64,000 nt of DNA. Origin: Lentisphaeria bacterium. GTDB lineage: Bacteria; Verrucomicrobiota; Lentisphaeria; Victivallales; Victivallaceae. Each line of letters starts with the position of its first letter. Position 1 is the first letter of the stretch. Positions 23,838-33,504 of this stretch are shown piece after piece. Position numbers and translations under genes: made by a program. Location of the stretch: NCBI GenBank assembly GCA_018265615.1, contig JABLYX010000008.1:1-64000 (forward strand), given 5' to 3'. The notes below the pieces were generated by a model. That model saw only the letters and a list, made by a program, of their open reading frames with translations, made no database searches and was not told where the DNA came from.

Positions 23838-26540
23838 ATGAAGAAAAAGAAGACCGTCAACGCTTCCGCCGCAGCGCGGGAGTTCGAAAAGAGAAATGAA
23901 ATCAATGCCCGGCTGCTCGCCGCGGCCCGCGGAGGCGTGCAGGCCGTCCTGCCGGATTACACAGGGAAAGGGCTCGATGAGGAGCACGTCTGCGAAATGC
24001 GCGGAGTGTTCGGCGAGAACCGCATATCGCGCCGGGACAAGGCTTCGCTTTTCCGGCGCGTCTGCGAAGCGTTCATCAACCCGTTCACGCTGATCCTGCT
24101 GGGACTCGCGGCCGTCTCATTTGTGTCGGATGTCTGGTTCGCGGATCCGGACGACCGCGACGCGATGACCGTCGTCATCGTGCTTGCGATGGTGTTCGTC
24201 AGCGGGTTCCTGCGCTTCGTCCAGGAGACCCGTTCCGGCAATGCCGCCGCGCGGCTGAGCGAAATGGTCCGCACCACCGCCGCCGTCGAACGCGACCCGG
24301 AGGGCGAAGTTGAACTCCCGCTGGAAGAGCTCGTCGTCGGCGACACGATCTATCTCGCTGCCGGAGATATGGTTCCGGCGGACGTGCGGATCGTCCGCTC
24401 GAAGGATCTCTTCATCAGTCAGGCGGCCCTGACCGGCGAAAGTGAGCCGCAGGAGAAAAGCGCTGCGGATTCGGATTGCGAGATACTTCAGGAGAACCCG
24501 GCGCTCGCCTTCCTGGGCAGCAACGTCGTCTCCGGAACCGCGCTCGCCGTCGTGCTCGCCGTCGGAGACGACACACTTTTCGGCGGCATGGCCGGCGCGC
24601 TCGAGGAGCCGCGCAGGGCGACCGGCTTCGAAAAGGGGGTGAACTCGGTTTCGTGGGTGCTGATCCGCTTCATGCTGGTCATGGTTCCCGTGGTGTTCTT
24701 CATCAACGGGTTCACGAAGGGGCACTGGCAGGGGGCGTTTCTTTTCGCGGTTTCGATCGCGGTCGGCCTGACCCCCGAAATGCTGCCGATGATCGTGACG
24801 ACCTGCCTCGCGAAAGGGGCGGTCGCAATGTCGAAGAAGAAGTCGATCATCAAGAACCTGAATTCGATTCAGAATTTCGGCGCGATGGATGTGCTCTGCA
24901 CCGACAAGACCGGGACCCTGACGCAGGACAGAGTGGTCCTCGAAATCCATATGGATGTGCACGGCAACGAGGATCCGCGCGTACTGCGCCACGCGTTCCT
25001 TAACAGCTTCTATCAGACCGGATTGCGGAATTTGATGGATGTTGCGATCATCGAACGGAGCCGTGAGGAATGGCAGGGGATCGGGGCGATCGCGGAAAGC
25101 TGTGAGAAGGTCGACGAGATTCCGTTCGACTTCAATCGCCGCCGCATGAGCGTCGTGGTCGTGAACCGCAAAAGCGGCAAGACCCAGATGATTACGAAAG
25201 GCGCGGTCGAGGAGATGCTTGCGATTTCCGCCTATGTCGAATACCGGGGCAGAGTGGAGCCGCTGACGGATGCGATCCGGGCGGATATCCTGAAGACCGT
25301 CGAGCATTTCAACGATGACGGCATGCGGGTCATCGCGGTCGCGCAGAAGACCGATCCGTCGCCGGTCGGGGCGTTTTCTGTTGCGGATGAAGCGGATATG
25401 GTGCTGATCGGCTACCTCGCGTTTCTCGATCCGCCGAAAAGCACGACGCAGGAGGCCGTTCTGGCCCTGCGCGAGCACGGCGTTGCGACGAAGGTGCTGA
25501 CCGGGGACAACGACCGCGTGACCCGCTGTGTCTGCCGTCAGGTCGGAATCGGGATCGACCGGCTGTTGCTCGGCTCCGAAATCGACCGGATGGACGATGT
25601 CGCGCTCGCCGTCGCGGTCGAGGAGGCGAATGTCTTCGCGAAGCTCTCGCCGCGCCAGAAGTCGCGGATCGTCGAAGCGCTGCGCCGCGGCGGGCACACG
25701 GTCGGATTCCTCGGTGACGGCATCAATGACGCGGCTGCGATGAAGGCGGCCGACGTCGGCATCTCCGTCGACACGGCCGTTGACGTCGCGAAGGAATCGG
25801 CGGACATCATCCTGCTCGAAAAGGACCTGATGGTGCTGGAAAGCGGAATCATCGAAGGGCGCAAGACCTATGCGAACATGATCAAATACATCAAGATGAC
25901 CGCGAGCTCGAACTTCGGCAATATGTTTTCGGTGCTGATCGCGAGCGCGTTCCTGCCGTTCCTGCCGATGCTGAGCGTGCATCTGCTGCTGCTGAATCTG
26001 ATCTACGACATCTCGTGCACGGCGATCCCGTGGGACAACGTCGATGCGGAGTACCTGAAGAAGCCGCGCACCTGGGATGCGTCGTCCGTGGCCGGTTTCA
26101 TGCTGCGGATCGGGCCGACGAGTTCGGTTTTCGACATCACGACCTATCTGCTGATGTTCTATGTGATCTGCCCGGCCGTGTGCGGCGGTCTGCTCTATCA
26201 CCAGCTCGACGGTGAACAGGCGCGCGAGCATTACGAGGCGGTCTTCCAGGCGGGGTGGTTCATCGAATCGATGTGGTCGCAGTCGCTGGTCATCCACCTG
26301 ATCCGCACGCCGAAAATTCCGTTCCTGCAGAGCTGGGCGTCATTTCCGGTCTTCGTCTTCTCCGGGGCCGGGATCGCGCTTGCGAGCGTAATCCCGTTTA
26401 CCGCGTTCGGCGAACGAATCGGGCTTGCGCCGCTGCCCGGCAGCTACTTCGGCTGGCTCGCGCTGACCCTCGTCCTCTACATGGCGCTGACCCAGTTTAT
26501 GAAGAAACGCTACATCAGGCGCTACGGCGAGCTTCTCTGA
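23838..26540 (+). CDS. mgtA: Magnesium-transporting P-type ATPase (MgtA/MgtB type)
   Basis: The 900-residue membrane protein imports Mg2+ using ATP (P3B ATPase). It shows the actuator TGES (199-202), the phosphorylation motif DKTGT with D356, GDGINDAA (626-633), and the family signature SSNFGNMFSV (690-699). About ten membrane segments are visible: two near 75-125, two near 270-320 including GLTPEMLP, and six toward the C-terminus, one with NLIYDISCTAIPWDN. The length matches MgtA. The start at 23838 follows GGAGG at 8-base spacing; an in-frame ATG at 23817 lacks one. Expression is likely controlled by the M-box riboswitch and terminator upstream. A short hydrolase gene converges 5 bases after the stop. 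Confidence 0.95.
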   Translation: MKKKKTVNASAAAREFEKRNEINARLLAAARGGVQAVLPDYTGKGLDEEHVCEMRGVFGENRISRRDKASLFRRVCEAFINPFTLILLGLAAVSFVSDVWFADPDDRDAMTVVIVLAMVFVSGFLRFVQETRSGNAAARLSEMVRTTAAVERDPEGEVELPLEELVVGDTIYLAAGDMVPADVRIVRSKDLFISQAALTGESEPQEKSAADSDCEILQENPALAFLGSNVVSGTALAVVLAVGDDTLFGGMAGALEEPRRATGFEKGVNSVSWVLIRFMLVMVPVVFFINGFTKGHWQGAFLFAVSIAVGLTPEMLPMIVTTCLAKGAVAMSKKKSIIKNLNSIQNFGAMDVLCTDKTGTLTQDRVVLEIHMDVHGNEDPRVLRHAFLNSFYQTGLRNLMDVAIIERSREEWQGIGAIAESCEKVDEIPFDFNRRRMSVVVVNRKSGKTQMITKGAVEEMLAISAYVEYRGRVEPLTDAIRADILKTVEHFNDDGMRVIAVAQKTDPSPVGAFSVADEADMVLIGYLAFLDPPKSTTQEAVLALREHGVATKVLTGDNDRVTRCVCRQVGIGIDRLLLGSEIDRMDDVALAVAVEEANVFAKLSPRQKSRIVEALRRGGHTVGFLGDGINDAAAMKAADVGISVDTAVDVAKESADIILLEKDLMVLESGIIEGRKTYANMIKYIKMTASSNFGNMFSVLIASAFLPFLPMLSVHLLLLNLIYDISCTAIPWDNVDAEYLKKPRTWDASSVAGFMLRIGPTSSVFDITTYLLMFYVICPAVCGGLLYHQLDGEQAREHYEAVFQAGWFIESMWSQSLVIHLIRTPKIPFLQSWASFPVFVFSGAGIALASVIPFTAFGERIGLAPLPGSYFGWLALTLVLYMALTQFMKKRYIRRYGELL

Positions 26541-26545
26541 ATCGG

Positions 26546-27340
26546 TCAGGCGAGTTCGCGCGTGAGCAGCCGGAAGAAGGCGGCGCGCGCGAACTTCTCC
26601 CGCCATGGCGTGTGTCCGCAGCGCGGCAGCAGGTGGAACGTGAAGGGCAGCCCGACCGATTCCAGCGGCTCCCGGACGCCTTCGGGCGGATGCGGGTCGA
26701 ATTCGCCGTGAATGATCGAAACCGGAACCGCCAGCCGGGCGAAAATGCGCAGCAGCTCGCCGGAACGGCGGAGTTCGGCCGCTTCGCTCCAGACGGCGGC
26801 GTAGAGCTTTGCATCGGGCGCCGGGGCGGAGAGGCTGGCGGGCGTGGAATCCGACGGTGCGTATGCGTCGCTGCGGTCGCAGAGCGACCCGAGTTCCGCG
26901 AGCAGCGCGTCGCGATCCGGCCGGTCCGGCTGTTCGAGGAGCGCGGGGAGGGCGGCGAACCGTTTGCGCCCCTCTTCATCGAGCCGCGCCGTCCGCCGGG
27001 CTTCGATCTGCGGGACGTACTGAATGGTCAGCGGACCGCTGCCGACGAGTACGAGCTTCCGGATCCGCCGGGGATGCTTCTCCGCGAACAGCGCGGCGAG
27101 CCAGGCGCCCCAGGAGTGGCCGATGAGCACGACGGAGCCGGAGGTTTCAGCGGCGATCTGCATATGCAGCTCCTCGATAAGCGCGCGGATCGTGCGTTTC
27201 GACTGGAACGGCTCGAGGACACACGCGCCGGAAACGGCGGCCAGTCCCTCCGCGAGGCCGCCGGCGGAGCCGGGCGCTCCGGGACCGCCGTGAACCGCGA
27301 CGGCGCGGCAGGGGGGATTTTCATATCTTCTCACCATCAT
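26546..27340 (-). CDS. Alpha/beta hydrolase, proline-iminopeptidase-like (S33)
   Basis: The 264-residue protein has the oxyanion motif HGGPG (17-21), the nucleophile elbow GHSWG with Ser76, an acid in IIHGEFDPHPPEG and a catalytic His in PRCGHTPWR. A helical cap of about 70 residues lies between the nucleophile and acid. HGGPG together with GxSWG is typical of prolyl aminopeptidases and related hydrolases. No signal peptide, so cytoplasmic. The start is one of two adjacent ATG codons (27340, 27337); the ribosome site is weak. It ends 5 bases from the mgtA stop on the other strand. Confidence 0.85.
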   Translation of the reverse strand: MMVRRYENPPCRAVAVHGGPGAPGSAGGLAEGLAAVSGACVLEPFQSKRTIRALIEELHMQIAAETSGSVVLIGHSWGAWLAALFAEKHPRRIRKLVLVGSGPLTIQYVPQIEARRTARLDEEGRKRFAALPALLEQPDRPDRDALLAELGSLCDRSDAYAPSDSTPASLSAPAPDAKLYAAVWSEAAELRRSGELLRIFARLAVPVSIIHGEFDPHPPEGVREPLESVGLPFTFHLLPRCGHTPWREKFARAAFFRLLTRELA

Positions 27341-27433
27341 GCCGGAATGTAGCACAGGAATTCACAGGATGCAAGCGGAGATTTTGAATTCTCCGCAAGA
27401 TCGGCTATATTACCGGAAAACGGGGAGACGATC

Positions 27434-28315
27434 ATGTATGAACTGATTCAGGCCGGAGAACGGTCGTGGTATATCGAGTCACCGGCGAAAATCGGAATCT
27501 GCCTGCTCGAGGGCGGCGGCGTCAGCCTGATCGACAGCGGCAGCGACAGGGAGGCGGGAAAAAAGGCGCTGAAAATCCTGGAAGCCCGGGGCTGGTGCCT
27601 CCGCGCAATCGTGAACACGCATTCGAACGCGGACCACATCGGCGGCAACAGGCTGCTGCAGGAGCGGACCGGCTGCCCGGTTTTCACCACCGGGCTTGAG
27701 GGGGCGTTCACGCGCCATCCGATCCTCGAACCGTCGTTCCTCTACGGCGGCTGCCCGCCCGCGGCGCTGCGGAACAAGTTCCTGCTCGCACAGCCGAGCG
27801 TGACAACGGAGATCACGGATCCCGCTTTTCCGCGGGAGCTTCAGGCGATTCCTCTGCCCGGCCACTTTTTCGACATGATCGGAATCCGGACGCCGGACGG
27901 TACGGTGTTTCTCGCAGACTCCCTCGCGAGCGAAGCGGTCCTCGCCAGATACCGGATCCCCTTCATCTACGACTTCGCCGCATATCTGGAGACGCTCGGC
28001 AGAGTGGAGCTTATGGAGGCCGCGCTCTTCGTCCCGTCGCACGCGCCCGCCGTCACGGATATCCGTCCGCTGGTCCGGGCGAACCGGAGCGCCGTGACGG
28101 AACTGCTCGAAAGAATTACAGGGCTCTGCATCGAGCCGTGCGGCTTCGAGGAGCTCCTCTGCCGGCTCTTCACGCAGTTCGGACTCACACTGGACTTCAA
28201 CCAGTATGTGCTTGCGGGCAGCACGATCCGTTCCGCGCTCGCGCACCTCTCCGACTCCGGAAAGATCGCAGCCGGCTTCGAGGGAAACCGGCTGCTCTGG
28301 CGCGCCGTACAGTGA
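27434..28315 (+). CDS. Metallo-beta-lactamase-fold hydrolase with altered metal motif
   Basis: The 293-residue protein has the MBL fold: VSLIDSGSD, the metal motif THSNADHIGGN (H63, N65, D67, H68), then LPGHFFDMIG, VFLADSL and VPSHAP supplying later ligands. The classical HxHxDH second histidine is asparagine here. A C-terminal helical extension of about 70 residues follows. MBL-fold relatives include glyoxalase II, lactonases and sulfur enzymes; the specific reaction is not evident. GGGGAGA precedes the ATG. Its stop is 7 bases from the end of the convergent large repeat-protein gene. Confidence 0.85.
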   Translation: MYELIQAGERSWYIESPAKIGICLLEGGGVSLIDSGSDREAGKKALKILEARGWCLRAIVNTHSNADHIGGNRLLQERTGCPVFTTGLEGAFTRHPILEPSFLYGGCPPAALRNKFLLAQPSVTTEITDPAFPRELQAIPLPGHFFDMIGIRTPDGTVFLADSLASEAVLARYRIPFIYDFAAYLETLGRVELMEAALFVPSHAPAVTDIRPLVRANRSAVTELLERITGLCIEPCGFEELLCRLFTQFGLTLDFNQYVLAGSTIRSALAHLSDSGKIAAGFEGNRLLWRAVQ

Positions 28316-28322
28316 GCCCGGT

Positions 28323-31300
28323 TCAGGCGAGCATCCCCTGATTCCCCGGGTTGAGAGTCAGGTCGATGTCGTAGTTCGTGCCGCTTTTCTTTGCAGAACC
28401 CTGCGCTTCGACCGAGAAGTAGTAGATCCCGGCGGACAGGTATTCCGTGAGCCCGGCGAAACCGTCCGCGCTTCGCTGCGAAGCGATTTTCACAGGATTC
28501 TTCTCGTTGCCTTTCCCGTCGAAGTTCCGGCGGAAGAGCGTGATCTTCGCATCCTGCCCGGTCGCGCCGGAGAGCTCGAGCGAACAGGCCGAATCCGCCG
28601 CGACCTCGAAGCGGAAGAAATCCCTGAGGTCGCTGAAGCCGACCCACTCCTCGCGCACAGCCTCTCCTGCCGTGACGGCGGCGGCGTTCCGCCAGTCGTT
28701 GTCGTCGCGCTGATTGGCCTGGCCGAAGACGGTTCCGTCCAGCATGACGGTGTAGTCGGTGTTGTGTCCGGACTTCCAGTTCTTCGACTCGAAGGAGATG
28801 GCGTAGGTGCCGCTTTCGAGGAGCATGCCGTCTTTGACGCCCTCCTTCTTCGACGACCCGCTGACCGTGACGACCTTCTTGAGCTTGCCGTTGTCGCGCA
28901 CCTGCCAGAGCGTGAATTTTCCGGAGGCTCTTCCTTCGAGGGTCGAGACGGAGAAGTTGTAGCTGCCCGCATCCGCGAGCTCCAGCATCCGGTAGTCCGC
29001 CGTGTCGCCGAAGCCGACCCAGTTGTAGTTGAAGAGCGAAACCGCATTGAGAATCGTGAATGCCCCTTCGCTTTTGGCGATGGATACCGTATAATCCGGA
29101 TCGGCGGCAGCGAGTTCATACGAATCGTCGCCGCGTTCGGCGTTCACAAAAACCTCTCCGCCGAGCGAGACGTCGTAATTCGTCCCGCTCTTCCCGCCGG
29201 ATTGGACCGCCACGATGTAATCGGTGTCCGCCGCGAGGTTCAAGCTGAAAATGCCGCGTTTCTCCTCTTTCGTCTTTGCGCTGACGGAGATGCCTTTGAC
29301 CTTTTTGAGCTTGCCGTTCTCGAGCCGGTAGACGGTCAGTTTCAGCTTGTCCGTGACCGCGGTGACGGAAAAATCATAGCTGCCGGCCTGCTCGAAGCGG
29401 AGGGCGCGCATGTCGACTTTGTCCTCTTTGCCCACCCAGTTCGGCACTTCCGCCTCTTCCGTGCTCCCGGCGGGAGTCACGGTGACGGTGAAGATATCCT
29501 TTTCCGGGAGGATGGGAGCGCCGCCCGGAACCAGCTCCGAATAGGCCGCGCTGCCGAGAACCTGCTGCCAGGTGTCGTCTTCGGCAGAGACGCCGGCCCG
29601 CCACTCGGCCCCCGCTGACAATTCGACCCGGTAACTGTTGATGTCGAGCGGCAGGGAGGCATCAGAGGTGAACGCATTCCCCAGGACCACCAGATAGTAG
29701 TCGAGGTTCGCCGCCGCAGTGAAGCTGCAGACCTGCTCAAGAGCCGCTTCGGCCGCCGACCAGAGCAGATTCTTCGCCGCATCGTACAGCGAGATCGTGA
29801 TCCCGCTGATGAACGACTCCGCGCTGTTCATCACGACCCGGATATCGACTGCGCCGGTGAACGAGGTAGAGAATACATAGTAGTCGTCGTCGTTTTCGCC
29901 GTCTACGTTGCCGGCGCGCAGCACGGAGCCGTTGTTGAATTCGAGCCGGCGCGCATCATCGAAGGTTTCACTTTCCCCGAGAAAATTCCTGTCAAACTGC
30001 CGGAGCGCGGAGAACTGACCGAGATAGGTCCCCTCCGCATCGTAATCCTCCAGATAGAGACGGCCGTCTTTCCGGTCAACGCTGAGCAGGGTTTTCGACA
30101 GGCGGTTCGGGGCGTCGCGCCGGTCGCTGCTGCCGCCCCAGGAATCGCTGTCGGAGTCGGAGTAATAGAGATAAATATCTTTCCCCTTCAGCTCGAAGCC
30201 CCAGCCGGTGATCGCATGCGCGAGCCCCTGGTCCGAGTAGATTCCGAACGTCACACCGTATCCGGAGATGAAGCAGGAGAGCAGGAGCTCTGCAAAATCC
30301 CCCCCCGCCTCGTCGGCCGTGACCGTAATCATGTAATCCTTGCAGTCGAGTGTCGGGTAGAGGTTGCCGCCCTCGACCGGCACCGCGCAGTTGCCGGTGG
30401 CGTTGGCTCCGTTCAGGAACCAGGAGAACGCATCCTGCTGCTCGCCGGTCTCGTTTTTCCAGCTCTCGATGAAGTATTCGAAGGTTTCATCCTCGTTCGC
30501 GAAAGCGGGCTGCGAATTCTCCGCCCAGCCGGTCCAGGTGAGGACGTTCGCCGTGGAGGCGGCCCAGCAGTAATCCTGATCCTGAATCCCCATAAGCTTC
30601 TCGGCATCAGCGAAATAGAAGCCGTTCACGTCGCCGGGCTGTACCGGTTCGGCAGGCTTGTAGAGCTCCGGCAGATAATCGTGCCCCCAGAGCGTAGTCG
30701 AGAGGATGGGGCCCTCCGGCGCATCGCCGTTGCCGGCATCGCTGACGGTGATGAAGCTTTGGGCAGTGCTCCACTCTCCCGCTTTCCCGGAGCCGTCGAC
30801 CGCGCGCACCTGATACTGATACCGGCCGGGCTTGAGATCGTCAAGCTGGCACTGGCTGCTTGCGGTCCTGATGGTTTTCGCCTTGGATCCGGAGCCGTCT
30901 TCGGGGTAATAACGCAGTTCATAGCCGGTCACGCCGATGTCGTCGGAGCCGTCGGCCCAATGGATCATGACGCTGTTGTCGTCGCAAACCACGCTTGTGA
31001 TGGAGCGGAGCGGGTCGGGCGGAGTCATGTCTTCACCGGTGTAGTTTTCAATGGTGAGGATGAGTTCGTCCGATGCGTTGATCGAGAGCGTAAGCGTGCG
31101 GCGGCTGTTCGTGAAGGTGTCGCCGACCGAAAGCGCGGTATAGACATGGAAGAAGTTCGCGCCTGTCACCGTGATCGAGCCGGTGAAGCCGGCCGCGTTG
31201 CCGGCGAGCTTGTATTCGCCCTCCTGCTGGTCCGCGAAGCCGACGGCCACGCGCAGGTCGGTGTTCCGGAAAAAGGTGATATCGTTCAGCAGCGGTATTG

Positions 31301-32177
31301 CAATGTCGGATGGCGTGACGGCAAGCTCCGTATCCTCATTCGGCGTCAGTGCGAGCACGAGCAGATGCGCGTCGACGGCCCCGGAGGCTTCGATGCGGCC
31401 GCTCGTCCAGGTCACGCCGTTGATTTCCGCCCCGGTTTCGAGTGTCAGCAGCCCGCCGGCCGCCAGCGTGACGTTGTTGACGGTCGAGCCCGCGCGGGCG
31501 GTCATTTTCCCGCCGTTTGCAACGGCGGCGTAGTTCGACTCCGCTCCGGATTCGAGTTCAAGTTCACCGGAAACCTCGGTCGCATTGGCGATGCCGCCGT
31601 CGCGGACGAGCTGAAGCCCGCCGCTTTTGACCGTCGTATAGCTGGCCTCGCCGCCATCCATGATCTCCTGCACGGCACCGGAGGCGACACTGCACTGGTA
31701 TGCGATATATCCCGCCGGCACATCCTGCCGGACGCTGATGTCGTAATTGAACGAGCTCTCCGGTGTTGAGTTGATGAGCTCTCCTTGTTCCCCTGTACCG
31801 CTGACCGTCGTGTGGAAGTCGTAACCGATGGAATCGTTGTCCTGAACCTGGAAATGATCCACGCTTCCGCCGCTTTCCACATTCATTTTTGCGGCCTGCT
31901 CCAGTTGGACATATGAGGCGCTTCCGCCGCTGCTCACACGGATTGCCCCGGTGGTCGCCGTGATGTAGGAGGCGCTCCCCGCGATGCCGAGTGTCCCGCC
32001 GGGCTCCTGGCCCTCGGACTCAAGTGTGATGGAAGAGGCCGTGCTGCCCGCCTCCATCTGGAATTTTCCGCCCGGGAAGATAGCGATGTTGATCGCCGTG
32101 TCGCCGTTCTGAAGCGTGAGCTCCTGCTGATCCGTGCCTTCGGTTGTGCCGAGTTTCAGGTTGTGATAGTCCGCCAT
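28323..32177 (-). CDS. Giant repeat protein with IdeS/Mac-like (C66) cysteine-protease domain
   Basis: The 1284-residue protein starts MADYHNLKLG behind AAGGAG and has no Sec signal. Residues 25-275 are beta-solenoid repeats with GG/SGG turns, like AIDA-type passenger repeats. A fibronectin type III domain occupies about 385-480. Residues 515-735 form a papain-like protease domain: Cys537 in QDYCWAASTANVLTW, His654 in HAITGWGFE and Asp674 in YYSDSDSDSWGG. The His/Asp region closely recalls streptococcal IdeS. From 740 on are four pre-peptidase-type beta repeats, three ending in KSGTNYD or KSGHNTDY. It looks like a surface or exported protease, but the export route is unclear; type I secretion or another leaderless path is possible. 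It has its own promoter and stands alone. Confidence 0.85.
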   Translation of the reverse strand: MADYHNLKLGTTEGTDQQELTLQNGDTAINIAIFPGGKFQMEAGSTASSITLESEGQEPGGTLGIAGSASYITATTGAIRVSSGGSASYVQLEQAAKMNVESGGSVDHFQVQDNDSIGYDFHTTVSGTGEQGELINSTPESSFNYDISVRQDVPAGYIAYQCSVASGAVQEIMDGGEASYTTVKSGGLQLVRDGGIANATEVSGELELESGAESNYAAVANGGKMTARAGSTVNNVTLAAGGLLTLETGAEINGVTWTSGRIEASGAVDAHLLVLALTPNEDTELAVTPSDIAIPLLNDITFFRNTDLRVAVGFADQQEGEYKLAGNAAGFTGSITVTGANFFHVYTALSVGDTFTNSRRTLTLSINASDELILTIENYTGEDMTPPDPLRSITSVVCDDNSVMIHWADGSDDIGVTGYELRYYPEDGSGSKAKTIRTASSQCQLDDLKPGRYQYQVRAVDGSGKAGEWSTAQSFITVSDAGNGDAPEGPILSTTLWGHDYLPELYKPAEPVQPGDVNGFYFADAEKLMGIQDQDYCWAASTANVLTWTGWAENSQPAFANEDETFEYFIESWKNETGEQQDAFSWFLNGANATGNCAVPVEGGNLYPTLDCKDYMITVTADEAGGDFAELLLSCFISGYGVTFGIYSDQGLAHAITGWGFELKGKDIYLYYSDSDSDSWGGSSDRRDAPNRLSKTLLSVDRKDGRLYLEDYDAEGTYLGQFSALRQFDRNFLGESETFDDARRLEFNNGSVLRAGNVDGENDDDYYVFSTSFTGAVDIRVVMNSAESFISGITISLYDAAKNLLWSAAEAALEQVCSFTAAANLDYYLVVLGNAFTSDASLPLDINSYRVELSAGAEWRAGVSAEDDTWQQVLGSAAYSELVPGGAPILPEKDIFTVTVTPAGSTEEAEVPNWVGKEDKVDMRALRFEQAGSYDFSVTAVTDKLKLTVYRLENGKLKKVKGISVSAKTKEEKRGIFSLNLAADTDYIVAVQSGGKSGTNYDVSLGGEVFVNAERGDDSYELAAADPDYTVSIAKSEGAFTILNAVSLFNYNWVGFGDTADYRMLELADAGSYNFSVSTLEGRASGKFTLWQVRDNGKLKKVVTVSGSSKKEGVKDGMLLESGTYAISFESKNWKSGHNTDYTVMLDGTVFGQANQRDDNDWRNAAAVTAGEAVREEWVGFSDLRDFFRFEVAADSACSLELSGATGQDAKITLFRRNFDGKGNEKNPVKIASQRSADGFAGLTEYLSAGIYYFSVEAQGSAKKSGTNYDIDLTLNPGNQGMLA

Positions 32178-32230
32178 GGAGGGTCTCCTTGCTTGCAATG
32201 GGTGATCCTGATTTGTTATTTTGTGCAGAT

Positions 32231-32259
32231 AAGATAGCATCGGGAAATGGCCGTGTCAA
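32231..32259 (-). promoter_or_regulatory. Strong promoter of the IdeS-like repeat protein
   Basis: On the minus strand a perfect TTGACA (32259-32254), 17 bases, TATCTT (32236-32231). The transcript leader would be about 47 bases. Confidence 0.65.
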
Positions 32260-32345
32260 TTTGCCGGCCGGTTTTATTTCAGCTCTTTCTCCGGCCTGCT
32301 CCGGGGAACCGTCAAGGAGGAGGAGCGCCGGGAGGGAAGTTTTAT

Positions 32346-32374
32346 TTGCATATGGTCTGCTGTTGATGTATAAT
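32346..32374 (+). promoter_or_regulatory. Promoter of the 32404-34655 gene pair
   Basis: TTGCAT (32346-32351), 17 bases, perfect TATAAT (32369-32374), 29 bases before the first start codon. Confidence 0.65.
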
Positions 32375-32403
32375 TATATCCTGGGTCAAACGAAAGGGAT
32401 TGT

Positions 32404-33504
32404 ATGGGTAATGAGATTGAGGCCGCTTCCCCGGAGGAAAAGGGATTATGTTCGGCGCAAGGGGAGATTTATCTGCCGGAGACGCGAAAGATTGCTCCCG
32501 ACTCTCCGGAGTTTATCGAGGTTGTCTCCGGTTCTCTTCCCCGGGAGGTTTCCGCTGTCGTCACGGAGCATTATGCAGCGGCACGGCATGGATATCGGCG
32601 GATAGAAATTCTCGCGATCCTGGTCGCTTTACTCGGAGTTGTCTGGTTCATCTATCTCTATTACCCGAAAGCCATGTCGGCATTGCCGTTCAAATTCGAG
32701 TGGCGTTACAGCGGGCCGCGTTTTCCGACGGATTCGCCTTATATTGAGGATTACCGGCAGGCACGCATCCATTTTGACGCTGATCACTACGCGACGGCGA
32801 TCCGGGTCGTGAAAGGACCGCTCAGCCGGATGGAGGAGCGGATATTGCCCCGTCAGGATGAGCTTTTCTATATCTATTTCGCTTCCTGCGAAGGGGCGGA
32901 GGAACGGAAGGAGTGGGCGGGGGCGGTATCCTGGGCCCGGAGGCTGGTCGGGGAGCAGCCGGATAATCTGCAGTGGCGTTACTTTCTGGTGCTGTCGCAG
33001 CGCCGGGGCCTCGGCTCCTGCGAAGATTTTCTCGCCGGATTGCAGAAAGGGGAGATGAAGGACAACTGGGAATGGAAACTTCTGGAAGTCGATCAGGCCC
33101 TGAAGGCGCTGCAGGCGCTGGAAGGGAAGATCGGGCACCTGCGCAAACCGCTCCCCGATCAGGAGCGTGTCATAACACAGCTTACCCTGCTGAAGGCGGA
33201 GCTCCTGACCCTGAAATGGATGCTGGAAGGCGGAAAAGGGACGGCGCGTTTCCCGGACGACCTGGGGCAGCCCGGAGTTGACGCACGGGAAAAGGCATGG
33301 CAGTTCTGTGCCGGCAGGAAACTGGAGCCTTTCCTGAAACTGCAGATATTCATTTTAAAGGTTCTGCTGGAACAGGATTCGATAATGAATCATATCTATT
33401 GGAATGGAAAAGAGTGCAAGACTAAGAAAGATCTGCAGGATTGCCGGAAAGAACTGGATGAAAGCTTGAAGGGCATGCAGGATAAAGGAGGCAATTCGAA
33501 ATGA
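32404..33504 (+). CDS. Single-pass membrane protein of unknown function, TPR-like
   Basis: I do not recognise a named family. The 366-residue protein has a soluble N-terminus of about 65 residues and one membrane helix (IEILAILVALLGVVWFIYLY, around 68-87). A helical domain follows with a TPR-like pattern (YRQARIHFDADHYATAIRVV, then EWAGAVSWARRLVGEQPDN), and a charged C-terminus rich in Lys and Glu. AAAGGGA precedes the ATG. Its TGA overlaps the ATG of the next membrane protein, so the two proteins likely work together in the envelope. Confidence 0.8.
   Translation: MGNEIEAASPEEKGLCSAQGEIYLPETRKIAPDSPEFIEVVSGSLPREVSAVVTEHYAAARHGYRRIEILAILVALLGVVWFIYLYYPKAMSALPFKFEWRYSGPRFPTDSPYIEDYRQARIHFDADHYATAIRVVKGPLSRMEERILPRQDELFYIYFASCEGAEERKEWAGAVSWARRLVGEQPDNLQWRYFLVLSQRRGLGSCEDFLAGLQKGEMKDNWEWKLLEVDQALKALQALEGKIGHLRKPLPDQERVITQLTLLKAELLTLKWMLEGGKGTARFPDDLGQPGVDAREKAWQFCAGRKLEPFLKLQIFILKVLLEQDSIMNHIYWNGKECKTKKDLQDCRKELDESLKGMQDKGGNSK

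Noticed and set aside
24117..26297. 726-codon open frame on the minus strand
   Set aside because: Antisense to mgtA; His/Arg/Asp-rich translation without similarity to any family.
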